DNA of 47,529 bases from an uncultured Clostridia bacterium (GCA_947628715.1 CANRAW010000010.1:1-47529), one strand, 5' to 3'; shown: positions 7,756-17,111, numbered from the stretch's first letter. Translations and numbers: made by a program. Notes: generated by a model not told the origin, from the sequence alone.

Positions 7756-7787
7756 AAAAGGCTGGAGCTAGGCTCCAGCTTTTTCTT
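7756..7787 (+). terminator. Rho-independent terminator
   Basis: Stem GCTGGAGC / GCTCCAGC (7761-7768, 7772-7779), three-base loop, then T-run; just after the stop at 7752 and at the end of the convergent gene. Confidence 0.9.
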
Positions 7788-8034
7788 AACAACATTGATT
7801 AAATTTTTGCTTAGTTGTGTTAATTTTTTGTTGTTCAACAGTATTAGTCTTATACCAACCTTTTTCAGCCATTAAATTGTATAATTTATTTTGTATGTCT
7901 AGAGAAGTATTTAATGCTTCCTTAAATGCAGTATGAACCTCAGCAGTTGTAGACTCTAAAGTACCATGTTGGTATAAATCACAAACTCCTTTAATAACTA
8001 ATAATTCTTGTTCCATTAAATCTTTGTCTTCCAT
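7786..8034 (-). CDS. CotF-like spore coat protein
   Basis: This 82-residue protein has the coat F (PF07875) pattern: an acidic start MEDKDLMEQELL, a helical core with DLYQHGTLEST and HTAFKEALNTSLDIQNKLYNLM, and the family string EKGWY. Such proteins lie in the spore coat. TAGGAGGT precedes the ATG. It follows the small ORF at 8044-8217 on the same strand with a short gap, suggesting a two-gene sporulation operon. Confidence 0.82.
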   Translation of the reverse strand: MEDKDLMEQELLVIKGVCDLYQHGTLESTTAEVHTAFKEALNTSLDIQNKLYNLMAEKGWYKTNTVEQQKINTTKQKFNQCC

Positions 8035-8043
8035 AAAAACCTC

Positions 8044-8217
8044 CTATAGTAAATTTAAAAATTTGTTAAATAATTCTGTATGCTTTTGAGTAAGCTCAGT
8101 CACATAAGATGCAAGAGTAGGGTCTTGAAGTTTAAAAGCAGTTTGCTCACTGCTAGTTTTCATAAAAGTCTCATGTCCTAAAGCATCTTCTACATAAAGT
8201 AATTCTTTACTTGTCAT
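8044..8217 (-). CDS. Small helical protein, probable coat-protein partner
   Basis: About 57 residues starting MTSKELLYVEDALGHE. The ATG at 8217 is chosen because AGAAAGGA lies about eight bases upstream; a GTG at 8241 would place that site inside the gene. It resembles short companions of CotF genes in Clostridia (ELLYVEDALGHE, then a helix with ELTQKHTELFNKFL). Function is inferred only from its neighbour. Confidence 0.65.
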   Translation of the reverse strand: MTSKELLYVEDALGHETFMKTSSEQTAFKLQDPTLASYVTELTQKHTELFNKFLNLL

Positions 8218-8315
8218 AAAAAAATCAATCCTTTCTGGCACAATTTCGTTACCTAAAGTTATTTATTACCAAAAAATATAAAATTATACTTAAATCTTAA
8301 AGGTAACATTTTATC

Positions 8316-8344
8316 TTGAAAAAATAATATAAATAGAGTATAAT
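8316..8344 (+). promoter_or_regulatory. Sigma-A type promoter of the PF06541 gene
   Basis: TTGAAA at 8316-8321 and TATAAT at 8339-8344 with a 17-bp spacer, 20 bp upstream of the gene at 8366. An inverted GTTACC/GGTAAC pair (about 8247 and 8302) lies upstream. Confidence 0.75.
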
Positions 8345-8365
8345 AGTCAAGGAAGGAAATTTTAT

Positions 8366-9143
8366 ATGAAAAAATTAGGGATTAGTATATGGAGGATATT
8401 TGCATACTTTATAATATATAGCTTCATAGGATTCTTAATAGAAACAATGTATGCGCTCGTTTTATATGGCGTATTAGAATCAAGACAAAGCTTTTTATAT
8501 GGACCATTTTGCTCAATATATGGCGTTGGAGCAGTATTAATGATATGTTCTTTACAAAAAGTAAAGAAGAATCCACATACATTATTTTTAGGAGGATTTG
8601 TCGTACGGTGGCGTAACAGAATACACACTCAGCTTTATTGGAGAAAAGCTATTAAACACAAGATGGTGGGATTATTCAGACAAATTCTTGAACATAAATG
8701 GAAGAGTATCATTAATATATTGTGTAATGTGGGGATTACTTGCAGTATATTTGATAAATGTAGTTAATCCAAAAATTGATTTATTGCTAGACAAAATAAA
8801 AGCAAAATTCAATGGAAAAATATTGAAAATAATAATTGTAGTGTTTATAATATTTCTATTTGTAGACTGCATAGTATCAGGCATAGCACTTGATTTTTAT
8901 TTCACAAGAATAATAGTAGAAAATGATTTAGACGTCGCAAATAAGGATAAAGTAATAGAAAAATACAATTATCTATATTTAGAAGACCAAGAAAGAGCAG
9001 ACTTAATATATAAAGTATGGGGCAATGAAATAATGATAAAGAAATATCCAAATGTAACAATAAGACTAAAAAATGGTGAATTAGTTCTTGCAAAGAAATA
9101 TTTGCCAGATATAAAACCATACTACATTAAGTTTAAAAGATAA
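8366..9143 (+). CDS. PF06541-type membrane protein (paralog 1), one C-GGN shift site
   Basis: Join 8366-8605 and 8607-9143, skipping C8606, gives 258 residues. The N-terminal half has the features of the putative type IV ABC-transporter permease family (CmpB-like): YSFIGFLIETMYA, FLYGPFCSIYGVGA, then GGVTEY and the late WWDYS. About five membrane helices are visible, and the tail from ~190 is charged. The next gene is a paralog. Function is unknown; such genes seldom have an obvious ATPase partner. GGAAGG precedes the ATG. Confidence 0.78.
8606..8609 (+). other. C-GGN +1 shift site in PF06541 paralog 1
   Basis: Frame reads GTC GTA CGG TGG; skipping C8606 gives GTC GTA GGT GGC GTA ACA GAA (FVV-G-GVTEY), keeping the protein hydrophobic and on the family pattern. 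Confidence 0.88.
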
Positions 9144-9191
9144 TCAGCTTATGTATAACATAAAGTAAAAAATGTTATATATTAGAAGGGG

Positions 9192-9978
9192 ATGATACAT
9201 AAAAATATGAACGTATTTCTTATACTAGCCTTTTTATTCTTCATAGGAAGTATTGCAGGATGGGTTATGGAATTATTTTTTAGAAGAATAATATCAACTG
9301 GAAAATGGATAAATCCGGGTTTTTTAGTTGGCCCCTATTTACCATTATATGGTTTTGGGTTATGTACATTTTATTTACTATCACAAATACAATTAAACAG
9401 TATACTTGTGATTATTATAATGGGCATAACAGTAACTGCAATTGAATATATTGCGGGATTAATATTTATAAAAGGTATGGGAATAAAGCTATGGGATTAC
9501 TCAGGCAACTTTGGCAATATTGACCGGTCTTATATGCCCGACTTATTCTTTAATTTGGTTAATATTAGGAGCAATATATTATTATTTTATAAATCCTTAT
9601 ATAATAGATTCGTTGTCATGGCTTGAAGATAACCTTGCATTTTCATTTTTCATAGGAGTTTTCTTTGGAATAATTGCAATAGACCTTGTATATAGCACGA
9701 GATTGGTTGTAAAGATACGTAAATTTGCAAAAGAAAAAGACTTAGTAGTAAAATATGAAGAATTTAAAGCAAGTATATTAGAACATACAACGAAGAGCAA
9801 AGAAAAATACTCATTTATATTTGCAATTAATAATAACATGAAAAAGATAGAAGAACACTTAAACGAATATATGGAAGCACAATTAAATAGAACAAAAAAT
9901 ATAAAAAGGTCAGTTCATTTATTTATAAGAGATAAAGTAAAGCCAAAAAACAAAAAGATTAAACCAACAAGAACATAA
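9192..9978 (+). CDS. PF06541-type membrane protein (paralog 2), one C-GGN shift site
   Basis: Join 9192-9524 and 9526-9978, skipping C9525, gives 261 residues. It shares with its upstream paralog the layout FFIGSIAGWVMEL, GFLVGPYLPLYGFG, AIEYIAG, WDYSGNFGNID-G and a fourth hydrophobic segment, then a long charged helix and a Lys-rich tail. The start is uncertain: GAAGGGG abuts ATG 9192 and is about 15 bases from ATG 9207. It sits 48 bp after paralog 1, probably in the same transcript. Confidence 0.76.
9525..9528 (+). other. C-GGN +1 shift site in PF06541 paralog 2
   Basis: Frame reads ATT GAC CGG TCT; skipping C9525 gives ATT GAC GGT CTT ATA TGC. The matching Gly in paralog 1 (after NIN) is coded GGA with no extra base. 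Confidence 0.88.
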
Positions 9979-10015
9979 AAATATTTATTCATAATAGGGG
10001 AAAGGATAACTAAAC

Positions 10016-10480
10016 ATGACTATAGATAAAAAAGAGTTCGTAATTTACATAAGACAAATAAAGAAATATGTTGCATTACAAGAAATGCTTGGAAAGTATA
10101 TACAACATGGAAAGACAAATTTATATATACACTCAAGAAATGTTGCCTATTTAAGCTATATTATGGCAAGATTTTTTGAAAGAAGATTTGGAGTAAAAAT
10201 AGATTATGACGTACTTATTGTAGGAGCAATTTTTCACGATTTCTTTTTATATGACTGGCACTCAATAGAAGGTAGACCAAGATTACACGGATTTAATCAT
10301 CCAAAAATTGCAAGCATAAACGCGCAAAGATATTATGATATAAATGAAAAAGAAAAACTAATAATAGAATCGCACATGTGGCCACTTACTATAACTAAGT
10401 TTCCAAAGTCAGCAGAAGCAAAAATTGTATGTTTAGCAGACAAATGGTGCTCAACAAAGGAAACAATAAGTAGATTTTAA
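10016..10480 (+). CDS. HD-domain protein, probable phosphohydrolase
   Basis: This 154-residue protein has an HD-fold signature: HSRNVAYLSYIMA (first His, about residue 40), VGAIFHDFFLYDWH (the HD pair near 74) and later IESHMWP and LADKWCS (terminal Asp). HD proteins cleave phosphate esters of nucleotides with bound metal ions; the substrate is unknown. It follows the two PF06541 genes at 37 bp and may share their transcript. Confidence 0.82.
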   Translation: MTIDKKEFVIYIRQIKKYVALQEMLGKYIQHGKTNLYIHSRNVAYLSYIMARFFERRFGVKIDYDVLIVGAIFHDFFLYDWHSIEGRPRLHGFNHPKIASINAQRYYDINEKEKLIIESHMWPLTITKFPKSAEAKIVCLADKWCSTKETISRF

Positions 10481-10532
10481 TGAATAAATAATATTAAAAA
10501 AGCAATAATAATTTTAGAAAGGAAAGAAGATA

Positions 10533-11705
10533 ATGGTAAAAGATACAGAAATTTCAAAAGATATAATTTATATAGGAGCAGACGATAAAACAATAGATTT
10601 ATTCGAAAGTCAATATGTTGTTCCAAATGGTATATCATATAATGCATATTTAATCAAAGACGAAAAAACAGTTATAATGGATACAATAGATAAAAGAAAA
10701 ACAGAAGAGTGGGTAAAAAATCTAGAAAATGCCCTTGCAGGAAAAGAGCCAGATTATTTAGTTGTTTCACACCTAGAGCCAGACCACGCATATAATATAG
10801 AGCTTGTAGCAAAAAAATATCCAAATATGAAAATTATAGGAAATGAAAAAACTTTTGCATTTATACCTCAATTTTTTGATATTCCTAATTTGGAAGAAAG
10901 AAAAATTGTAGTTAAAGAGGGAGACGAAATAAATTTAGGAAAACATACATTACAATTTTTCATGGCACCTATGGTACACTGGCCAGAGGTAATGGTAACT
11001 TATGAAAAGAGCGAAAAGATATTATTTTCAGCAGATGGATTTGGTAAATTTGGTGCTCTTGATACAGACGAAGATTGGACATGTGAAGCAAGGAGATATT
11101 ATTTCAATATAGTTGGAAAATATGGTATGCAAGTACAAGCATTGCTAAAGAAAGCATCTACTTTAGATATAAAAATGATTTGTCCTTTACATGGACCTAT
11201 TTTAAAAGAAAATTTAGACTTCTATTTAGGAAAATACGATATATGGAGCAGTTATACTCCAGAAGATGATGGAGTATTTATTGCATATTCTTCTATACAT
11301 GGAAATACAGCAGATGCAGTAAGAGAATTTGCAAAGATGCTTGAGGAAAAAGGTGCTAAAAAAGTAGTTGTAACAGACCTTGCAAGAGCAGATATGGCAG
11401 AAGCAATAGAAGATGCCTTTAGATATGATAAAGTAGTTTTAGCTTCTTCTAGCTATAACTTTGAGGTATTTCCACCTATGGACCAATTTTTACGTCATTT
11501 AAAAGGAAAGAATTATCAAAATAGAAAAATTGGAATTATAGAAAATGGAACATGGGCACCAACTGCTGGAAAATGTATTAGAGAAATAGTTGATTCTATG
11601 AAAGACATAAAGGTATGCGAACCAATTGTAACAATTAGGTCAAGACTAAAGGAAGACAGCAGAGCAAAATTAGAAGAGCTTGCAGAAAACATATTGAAAA
11701 TGTAA
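10533..11705 (+). CDS. fprA: A-type flavoprotein (flavodiiron protein, FprA-like)
   Basis: This 390-residue protein combines a metallo-beta-lactamase-like diiron domain (residues 1-250) and a flavodoxin domain (about 250-390). Diiron ligands are seen in SHLEPDHA, the following MVHWPEV, SADGFG and PLHGP. The FMN loop is YSSIHGNTADA. Flavodiiron proteins reduce oxygen or nitric oxide in anaerobes, accepting electrons from rubredoxin or a flavoprotein in the cytoplasm. GAAAGGAAAG precedes the ATG. With the nearby peroxiredoxin it fits oxygen defence in an anaerobe. Confidence 0.93.
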   Translation: MVKDTEISKDIIYIGADDKTIDLFESQYVVPNGISYNAYLIKDEKTVIMDTIDKRKTEEWVKNLENALAGKEPDYLVVSHLEPDHAYNIELVAKKYPNMKIIGNEKTFAFIPQFFDIPNLEERKIVVKEGDEINLGKHTLQFFMAPMVHWPEVMVTYEKSEKILFSADGFGKFGALDTDEDWTCEARRYYFNIVGKYGMQVQALLKKASTLDIKMICPLHGPILKENLDFYLGKYDIWSSYTPEDDGVFIAYSSIHGNTADAVREFAKMLEEKGAKKVVVTDLARADMAEAIEDAFRYDKVVLASSSYNFEVFPPMDQFLRHLKGKNYQNRKIGIIENGTWAPTAGKCIREIVDSMKDIKVCEPIVTIRSRLKEDSRAKLEELAENILKM

Positions 11706-11785
11706 TAAATAGCATTATTACTATTGCTTTTATTTTCCCATTATGATAAACTGAGGTTATCACAAAAGTAGAAAGGGGAAAAATT

Positions 11786-12283
11786 ATGAATAAAAAAGTA
11801 ATAATTGCAATATGTGCAGTAGTAGTTGTTGTAGCAATCGTAGCTGTCATTTTGCTTTTACCAAAAGCAAGTAATCAAGGAGGAGCAGGAAATACAGATA
11901 AAAGTATTAATTTATCAGAATTAAATACAGAAATTTCTCAGAAACCACCTTTTGATGAAATGCCAACTATGGACATTGATGCAGATGTTTTAACAAATCA
12001 ATATGAAATAGGAGAAGACGATTACGAAGAAGTAATCGGGAAAATGCCTATGATGAACATACAAGCTAGTATGTACTTAGTTATAAAAGCTAAAGATGGA
12101 AAAGTAGAGGATGTTAAAACTAAAGTTGATAATTATGCACAAAAACAAGAGGAAATATGGTCAACATATTTACCAGAACAATATGATATAGTTAAGCAAA
12201 GAAAATCAGGTGTAGTAGGAAACTATGTTTATCTAGTTATGGCAGAAAGTGCCGACGAAATCGAAAAATTAATTAAAAAATAA
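11786..12283 (+). CDS. DUF4358-like membrane-anchored protein
   Basis: This 165-residue protein has an N-terminal hydrophobic anchor (VIIAICAVVVVVAIVAVILLL), a Gly/Asn linker, then an extracellular domain with YEIGEDDYEEVIGKMPMMNI and ending ESADEIEKLIKK. The pattern fits the DUF4358 family, small exported proteins of unknown function in Clostridia. GAAAGGGG precedes the ATG. It stands directly before the O-acetyltransferase pair but is separated by a hairpin. Confidence 0.7.
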   Translation: MNKKVIIAICAVVVVVAIVAVILLLPKASNQGGAGNTDKSINLSELNTEISQKPPFDEMPTMDIDADVLTNQYEIGEDDYEEVIGKMPMMNIQASMYLVIKAKDGKVEDVKTKVDNYAQKQEEIWSTYLPEQYDIVKQRKSGVVGNYVYLVMAESADEIEKLIKK

Positions 12284-12290
12284 ACGTTAC

Positions 12291-12320
12291 GGCTATTATC
12301 CTAAAAAATGGGTAATAGCC
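12291..12320 (+). terminator. Hairpin between DUF4358-like gene and MBOAT gene
   Basis: Stem GGCTATTATCC / GGGTAATAGCC (12291-12301, 12310-12320), eight-base loop. No T-run follows, so it may attenuate or process rather than terminate. Confidence 0.55.
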
Positions 12321-12348
12321 AATATTAATGCACAAATGGAGAAATGTT

Positions 12349-13749
12349 ATGGTATTCAGTAGTGTAGTATTTTTATATATTTTCCTACCTATTATGCTCT
12401 TAGTTTATTTTTTAGTCCCTAAAAAGTTAAAAAATGCAGTTATGATTTTAGCAAGTTTAATATTTTTCGCATGGGGAGAAATCAGATACATATTTATAAT
12501 GCTACTTTTAGCTGTAATGGATTTTTGGTGTGGCAAAAAAATTACACAGCATTATGAAGATAAAAATAAAAGAAGAATTTATTTAGCAATAGATGTAGGA
12601 GTTAATTTATTAATATTATTCTTTTTCAAATATGCAGATTTTATTATATCCAATATAAATATAGTTACAGGGTTAAAAATCCCATTATTAAACATACCTT
12701 TGCCAATAGGTGTGTCTTTTAACACGTTTCAGTCATTATCTTATATAATAGATGTATATAGAGGAACAGTTAAATGTGAAAAAAGTTTTTATAATTATTT
12801 AACATATACAACATTATTCCCACAAATCATTGCAGGACCAATAGTTAGATACGAAACAGTTGATGAGGAATTAGAAGACAAAAATATAAGCCTAGATAAT
12901 TTTTCTAATGGTATGAAAAGATTTATAATTGGCCTTGGGAAAAAGGTTCTTATTGCAAACAATGTAGGCGCATTATGGAACGTGATAGAAACAGGACAAT
13001 ATGGAAATTTAAGTGTACTTCTAGCTTGGACATCAATTATAGCATTTGCACTTCAGATTTATTTTGACTTCAGTGGATACTCAGATATGGCAATTGGACT
13101 TGCTGAGATTTTTGGTATGAAGTTTGATGAAAACTTTAATTATCCATATATTTCAAAAAGTATAACAGAATTTTGGAGAAGATGGCATATAACACTTAGC
13201 AGTTGGTTTAAAGATTATATTTATATTCCTTTAGGTGGAAATAGAAAAGGTTTTGCAAAACAAATACGAAATATTTTAATAGTATGGTTTTTGACTGGCG
13301 CATGGCATGGTGCTTCATGGAATTTTATTTTATGGGGAGTATATTTTGGCATAGTTTTAATAATTGAGAAACTATTTTTATTAAAATTATTGGAACAATT
13401 ACCAAGTGTGATAAGACATTTATATTCAATTATTTTAATTCTTATTAGCTGGGTAATATTTGCATTTGAAGATTTAAGAAAAGTATATGAATTTTTAAAG
13501 TCAATGTTTGTATTTGACTTTATGTATGACCAAGAAGCCTTATATTATTTTAAAAATTATATAGTTATAATTATTATGGGTATTTTATGCTCTATACCTA
13601 TTTGGAAAAAATTGAAAGAAAAAATAGATAAAAAGGAAAGTATGATATTTGAAATTGGAACATCGTTAGGATATTTAGCAATATTTTTATTATCTACAGC
13701 AAGTTTAGTAACAGATTCCTTTAATCCTTTTCTATATTTCCGCTTTTAA
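12349..13749 (+). CDS. MBOAT family O-acyltransferase (AlgI/DltB-like)
   Basis: This ~466-residue polytopic membrane protein starts MVFSSVVFLYIFLP, a pattern typical of AlgI-type proteins; ATG 12349 is chosen because TGGAG lies eight bases upstream, while 12328 has none. Family motifs are IIAGPIVRY, YFDFSGYSDMAIG, FWRRWHITLSSWFKDYIYIPLGG and GAWHGASWNFILWG, which contains the active-site histidine. MBOAT proteins move acyl groups across the membrane to extracellular polymers. The next gene encodes a DHHW protein, the usual partner in polysaccharide O-acetylation. Confidence 0.93.
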   Translation: MVFSSVVFLYIFLPIMLLVYFLVPKKLKNAVMILASLIFFAWGEIRYIFIMLLLAVMDFWCGKKITQHYEDKNKRRIYLAIDVGVNLLILFFFKYADFIISNINIVTGLKIPLLNIPLPIGVSFNTFQSLSYIIDVYRGTVKCEKSFYNYLTYTTLFPQIIAGPIVRYETVDEELEDKNISLDNFSNGMKRFIIGLGKKVLIANNVGALWNVIETGQYGNLSVLLAWTSIIAFALQIYFDFSGYSDMAIGLAEIFGMKFDENFNYPYISKSITEFWRRWHITLSSWFKDYIYIPLGGNRKGFAKQIRNILIVWFLTGAWHGASWNFILWGVYFGIVLIIEKLFLLKLLEQLPSVIRHLYSIILILISWVIFAFEDLRKVYEFLKSMFVFDFMYDQEALYYFKNYIVIIIMGILCSIPIWKKLKEKIDKKESMIFEIGTSLGYLAIFLLSTASLVTDSFNPFLYFRF

Positions 13750-13764
13750 GGAGGAAAACAAAAC

Positions 13765-14871
13765 ATGAAGAAAAAAGTATTTTTTATTATTTTTATGGCA
13801 ACATGGGTCATATTAGTTTTATTAAATTTCATAATTAAAAGCAATGATTTCTCAGAACAGGAAAATAGATATTTGGCAAAAATTCCTAAGTTTAGCCTAG
13901 AAGATTTAATTGAGGGAGAATATGCCGAAAAGTTAAATGATTACATAAATGACCATTTTATAGCTAGAAATTTTTGGCTAAAATTTAATTCATTTATACA
14001 GTTAAACTTAGGCAAAACGGAAAATAATGGTGTTTACATAGGAAAAAATGGATATCTTTTTGAAAAATACGAATATGGCGAAACAGAAAAACAAAATTTG
14101 GTAAAAATTGCAAATTCAGTAAATAATTTTTCTAATAAATTAGAGATACCAGTATATTTTATGCTTATACCTAACTCAATTTATATTAATCAAGAAAACG
14201 TACCTAATAATGCTAAGGTGTATAATCAAAGTGAGATAATTAAATATTTTTATGATATGCTTGATGTGAAAACGGTTAATGTAACAGATACATTTTTGAA
14301 GAATAAAAATCTGAATTTATTTTTTAAAACAGATCATCATATTACAAGTGATGGGGCATATCTTGCTTATGTAGAATTTTGCCATGCACAAAATATTGAG
14401 GCTGTGCCATTGCAAAATTTTGAAAAAGAAATTGTTTCAAAAGATTTCTTAGGTACATTTGATTCAAAAGCACAGGTTTTTAATCAACAGCAAGACGAAA
14501 TTGTTGCTTATAAAAATGAGACAAATCAAAATGTAAAAGGTATTTATGATGGGGTAGAATTTGATTCAATTTTTAATGAGGAATATCTGGATAAAAAAGA
14601 TAAGTATTCATATTTTTTAAATGGAAATAGCTCAAGAGTAGTTATAAAAACAAAGGTAAAAAATGCCAAAAGGCTTATGGTTATAAAAGATTCGTATGCT
14701 CATATTATGGCACAATTTTTATGTCAAAATTATGAGGAAGTTCATTTTGTAGACCCTAGATATTATAAATTATCTTTACTTGATTATATAGAAGAAAATA
14801 ATATAACTGATGTTTTATTTTTATATAATGTATCAAATATGTTAGGTGATATATATTTAAGAGGAATTTAA
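13765..14871 (+). CDS. DHHW family protein (AlgJ/AlgX-like)
   Basis: This 368-residue protein has an N-terminal signal/anchor (VFFIIFMATWVILVLLNFII), the strings NDHFIARNFW and GKNGYLFEK, the motif TDHHITSDGAY (about residue 190) and a late VIKDSYAH, the probable serine region of the SGNH-like site. It should act outside the membrane, taking acetyl groups from the upstream MBOAT protein and placing them on a surface polymer. It starts 15 nt after the MBOAT gene with AAGGAGG, so the two form an operon. Confidence 0.88.
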   Translation: MKKKVFFIIFMATWVILVLLNFIIKSNDFSEQENRYLAKIPKFSLEDLIEGEYAEKLNDYINDHFIARNFWLKFNSFIQLNLGKTENNGVYIGKNGYLFEKYEYGETEKQNLVKIANSVNNFSNKLEIPVYFMLIPNSIYINQENVPNNAKVYNQSEIIKYFYDMLDVKTVNVTDTFLKNKNLNLFFKTDHHITSDGAYLAYVEFCHAQNIEAVPLQNFEKEIVSKDFLGTFDSKAQVFNQQQDEIVAYKNETNQNVKGIYDGVEFDSIFNEEYLDKKDKYSYFLNGNSSRVVIKTKVKNAKRLMVIKDSYAHIMAQFLCQNYEEVHFVDPRYYKLSLLDYIEENNITDVLFLYNVSNMLGDIYLRGI

Positions 14872-14927
14872 TAAGAAATATGTCAAATTTCACATTTTTA
14901 TCATTGTGTAGGAAAATTAAAAAAATC

Positions 14928-14956
14928 TTGCCTTTATTGTATTTTAATAGTATAAT
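14928..14956 (+). promoter_or_regulatory. Promoter of the CNNM-like gene
   Basis: TTGCCT at 14928-14933, TATAAT at 14951-14956, 17-bp spacer, 28 bp before the ATG at 14985. Confidence 0.7.
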
Positions 14957-14984
14957 TTAAGCATACTAAAAAAGGGAGAATTTT

Positions 14985-16010
14985 ATGTTAGGACAAATTA
15001 TTTTATTAATTATACTTATATTTTTTAATGGAATTTTTTCAGCATCAGAATTAGCATTTTTATCAATTGATAAATACAAGCTAAAAGAAAAAATAAAAAA
15101 GGGAGATAAAAAAGCAAGTAAGATTCAAAAAATTATTAATGAGCCAAGCAAATTTTTAGCAACAATACAAATAGGAATAACTCTTGCCGGATTTCTAGCA
15201 AGTGCGTTTGCTGCAGAATCTTTTGCAGAAGAAATTATAAGTACATCTATTTTTGCAGATGTTGGATATAGTGTTGCAAAACCAATGGTAGTTGTTGTTA
15301 TAACTGTTATATTATCATATTTTACTTTAATTTTTGGAGAATTAGTACCAAAAAGATTGGCTTTAACATATCCAGAAGGCATTGCATATAAAACAGTAGG
15401 CTTAATAAGTAGTTTAAGCAAAATATTTACACCTTTTGTATGGATTTTAACTAAAACAACGAATTTTGTATCAAAATTGTTAAATATAGATTCTAAGGAA
15501 CAAGAAAGAATTACAGAAGACGAAATTAAAAAAATAATAATAACTGGTAGGTCTGAGGGTGCAATAGAAACAGGAGAAGAAAAACTTATATTTAACGTAT
15601 TTGAATTTAATGATACACCAGTAAAAAAAGCAATGACAAAGAAAAGCAAAATTGTTATGATTGATGTTGATGCAAGTAAAAAGGAAATTTTAAAAGTTAT
15701 AAAGGAAAATAAATACACAAGAATTCCTATTTATGAAGGCGAAAAAGATAATGTAATAGGTGTTTTAAATGTTAAAAATCTTCTATTCCATTATTCTAAA
15801 AAGTCAACTATAGACCTAAGAAAGATTATGTATAGTCCAACTTTTGTTACACCAGACGAAAAGTTAGACGATGTATTTCGTATGTTACAAAAATCTAGAC
15901 AAGCAATTGCAATAGTAAAGAAAGGACATGAAGTTGTTGGTGTTATTACATTAGAGGATGCAATAGAGGAAGTTTTAGGAAATATTTATGACGAATTTGA
16001 TGATGAATAA
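14985..16010 (+). CDS. CNNM/hemolysin-C family membrane protein (DUF21 + CBS)
   Basis: This 341-residue protein has an N-terminal DUF21 membrane domain (FFNGIFSASELAFLSID; ATIQIGITLAGFLASAFAAE; FGELVPKRLAL) and two CBS domains (about 205-335, ending GVITLEDAIEEVLG). These proteins take part in magnesium or other cation export. It ends at GNIYDEFDDE, right after the CBS pair, so the C-terminal CorC/HlyC domain of the ~430-residue relatives is absent; shorter members are known. AAGGGAG precedes the ATG. It probably heads a transcript with the two following envelope genes. Confidence 0.88.
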   Translation: MLGQIILLIILIFFNGIFSASELAFLSIDKYKLKEKIKKGDKKASKIQKIINEPSKFLATIQIGITLAGFLASAFAAESFAEEIISTSIFADVGYSVAKPMVVVVITVILSYFTLIFGELVPKRLALTYPEGIAYKTVGLISSLSKIFTPFVWILTKTTNFVSKLLNIDSKEQERITEDEIKKIIITGRSEGAIETGEEKLIFNVFEFNDTPVKKAMTKKSKIVMIDVDASKKEILKVIKENKYTRIPIYEGEKDNVIGVLNVKNLLFHYSKKSTIDLRKIMYSPTFVTPDEKLDDVFRMLQKSRQAIAIVKKGHEVVGVITLEDAIEEVLGNIYDEFDDE

Positions 16011-16034
16011 TAAATAAAAGGAATGAAGCAATAA

Positions 16035-16691
16035 ATGAATCTAAGTTTAGGAAAAATAAAAGAGTTTGTAGTTAAAAACTATAAATGGTTTATTGTATTT
16101 ATATGTTTAATATTATTTTTAGATAGTGCACAAAATGTATTTAAAAATGAGATAATGAAAAGGGACGTAATAGGATATAATCTTATTTCAAAATATTTAA
16201 TTTCTGATTTTGCAACACCAATTGCAAAATTTATAACAAACTTTGGTGGTGCAATAGCTTTAATGCTTATTACCTCCATCATTGCAATTATTGTTAAAGA
16301 TAAAAAGATTGGTCTTGCGATATTTATAAATTTAATAACATCGGCTGTAATAAATATTTTATTAAAAAATATATTGCAAAGGCCAAGACCAACAGAATAT
16401 AGAATAATAGACGAAAGGGGATATAGTTTCCCTTCTGGACATTCAATGGTTAGTATGGCATTTTATGGCTTCTTAATATATTTAATATATAAATATGTTA
16501 AGAATAAATACATAAAAAATGCACTAATTGTAATTTTAAGTGTACTAATTGTAAGTATAGGAATTAGTAGAATTTATTTGGGTGTACATTATACAAGTGA
16601 TGTTTTAGCTGGATTTTTAGTTGGAATTCCATACTTGATTATTTTTGCGACTGCATTTGATAAAATTATAATGAACGAAGATAAAACTTAA
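16035..16691 (+). CDS. PAP2 family phosphatase
   Basis: This 218-residue membrane protein has the three-part PAP2 signature: KNILQRPRPTE, SFPSGHSM, and SRIYLGVHYTSDVLAG with the catalytic histidines. Five or six hydrophobic helices are visible. It would remove phosphate from lipid phosphates such as undecaprenyl pyrophosphate or phosphatidic acid on the outer membrane face. The next gene is a lipid kinase of the DgkA family, so the pair fits recycling of the undecaprenyl carrier. Confidence 0.9.
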   Translation: MNLSLGKIKEFVVKNYKWFIVFICLILFLDSAQNVFKNEIMKRDVIGYNLISKYLISDFATPIAKFITNFGGAIALMLITSIIAIIVKDKKIGLAIFINLITSAVINILLKNILQRPRPTEYRIIDERGYSFPSGHSMVSMAFYGFLIYLIYKYVKNKYIKNALIVILSVLIVSIGISRIYLGVHYTSDVLAGFLVGIPYLIIFATAFDKIIMNEDKT

Positions 16692-16718
16692 GCACATAGA
16701 AAGGAAAATTTAGTAATT

Positions 16719-17111
16719 ATGGAAGTAAAAAAACCGGAAACAGAAGTAGTACGTAAAAAGAAAATTATAAATAGTTTTAAATATGCGTTTGATGGAATTA
16801 AGGCTTCATTTGAATCAGAAAGAAATATGAAAATACATATCTTTATAATGATTTTAGTTATTATATTTGGGTTTATACTTAAAATAAGTTTATTAGAGTG
16901 GATAATCTGTATAATATTGTTTGCTATTGTTATAGCAGGTGAATTATTTAATACTGCAATAGAGACGGTAGTTGATATAGCAATGCCACAAATAAATCCA
17001 AAAGCTAAAATTGCAAAAGATGTTTCAGCAGGTGCTGTTCTTTGGCTTGCAATAGGTTCAGCAGTTATTGGATTAATTATATTTGTTCCAAAGATATTAA
17101 GTTTGTTTTAA
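16719..17111 (+). CDS. dgkA: Diacylglycerol/undecaprenol kinase (DgkA family)
   Basis: This 130-residue protein has the DgkA pattern: FKYAFDGIKASFESERNMKIH, followed by helix 1, helix 2 with the catalytic GELFNTAIETVVD, and AKDVSAGAVLW before helix 3. Gram-positive members phosphorylate undecaprenol to restore the cell-wall carrier lipid. It starts 27 nt after the PAP2 gene with GAAAGGAAA. The N-terminus carries about 20 extra charged residues (EVKKPETEVVRKKK) compared with minimal members. Confidence 0.9.
   Translation: MEVKKPETEVVRKKKIINSFKYAFDGIKASFESERNMKIHIFIMILVIIFGFILKISLLEWIICIILFAIVIAGELFNTAIETVVDIAMPQINPKAKIAKDVSAGAVLWLAIGSAVIGLIIFVPKILSLF

Noticed and set aside
12001-12060. ATC GGG in the DUF4358-like gene as a possible further site
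   Set aside because: The frame there is GTA ATC GGG AAA with C as third codon base, and the gene is intact; it is ordinary Ile-Gly.
15125-15718. A 197-codon minus-strand ORF inside the CNNM-like gene
   Set aside because: It is a mirror of the plus-strand gene, without ribosome binding site or recognisable domains.
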